Origin: CAZCDM01 sp964497475
GTDB lineage: Bacteria; Planctomycetota; Phycisphaerae; SM23-33
Assembly (NCBI GenBank): GCA_964497475.1
Contig: CAZCDM010000001.1
Location: forward strand, 1-61,485
Reading direction: 5' to 3'
DNA length: 61,485 nucleotides
How positions within the stretch are numbered: position 1 is the stretch's first letter. The DNA is not shown here. More notes on this DNA, generated by a model. It ran no database searches, had not been told where the DNA came from, and worked only from the letters and a program-made list of their open reading frames with translations.

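Noticed and set aside
8524..61250. Many short + strand frames in the other two registers across the giant gene
   Set aside because: They overlap the giant frame, have no ribosome sites or domains, and read as shifted shadows rich in Arg, Ser and Pro.
1..61485. CRISPR arrays, tRNA, rRNA, insertion sequences or attachment sites
   Set aside because: No spaced identical direct repeats, RNA-gene signatures, transposase motifs or terminal inverted repeats were seen on either strand.

Overview
The window reads as a chromosomal segment of a GC-rich planctomycete, possibly Phycisphaerae. The phylum call rests on an LEPR-XLL N-terminal signature on a giant surface-type protein, a DUF3467 gene, and a GAF-HlyD / PqqD-M50-HlyD / SecA-like gene set of the kind I associate with planctomycetes. 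The class is a guess. No rRNA, tRNA, insertion sequence, integrase, CRISPR array or replication origin was seen. Every gene I accept is on the + strand.

Layout. (1) 225-596 is a stand-alone DUF3467 gene with its own hairpin terminator at 641-659. (2) 839-7945 holds four tightly packed genes, with gaps of 6, 1 and 26 nt: a GAF-GAF-TM-HlyD adaptor, a PqqD-like/M50 peptidase/HlyD fusion, a shortened SecA-type ATPase, and a signal-peptide-bearing periplasmic adaptor. (3) 7946-8491 is a non-coding spacer with a candidate promoter and two competing hairpins. (4) 8492-61485 is one uninterrupted reading frame of at least 17,664 codons that runs off the window. It takes up 86% of the sequence and is easy to miss because no stop codon is present to close it.

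The giant protein begins with an LEPR-XLL leader. It then carries three recurring long modules (called A, B and C here; about ten, six and seven copies). Two homologous ~3 kb blocks (T1, T2) each end in a nine-motif RTX calcium-binding array of exactly 113 residues. An intact-looking zinc amidase (Amidase_2) domain follows the first array. Between T1 and T2 lie three copies of an A-A-C-B super-repeat (about 3.4-3.9 kb without insertions), and two of them carry large foreign repeats at module-internal or linker sites: a W/F-rich pentapeptide-repeat stretch and a Leu/Asp-rich helical repeat. After T2 the protein becomes a long beta-solenoid-like region with a ~345-nt (115-aa) tandem repeat. This is interrupted by a ~4.9 kb Tyr/Trp-rich region and continues to the window edge.

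Working hypothesis: the four-gene cluster is a dedicated export and processing machine for the giant protein. The SecA-like ATPase would supply energy, the three HlyD-type proteins an envelope-spanning conduit, the PqqD-like domain leader recognition and the M50 site membrane proteolysis. No ABC transporter or TolC-like protein is seen here. The pairing is inferred from gene order and domain logic; the sequence does not prove it.
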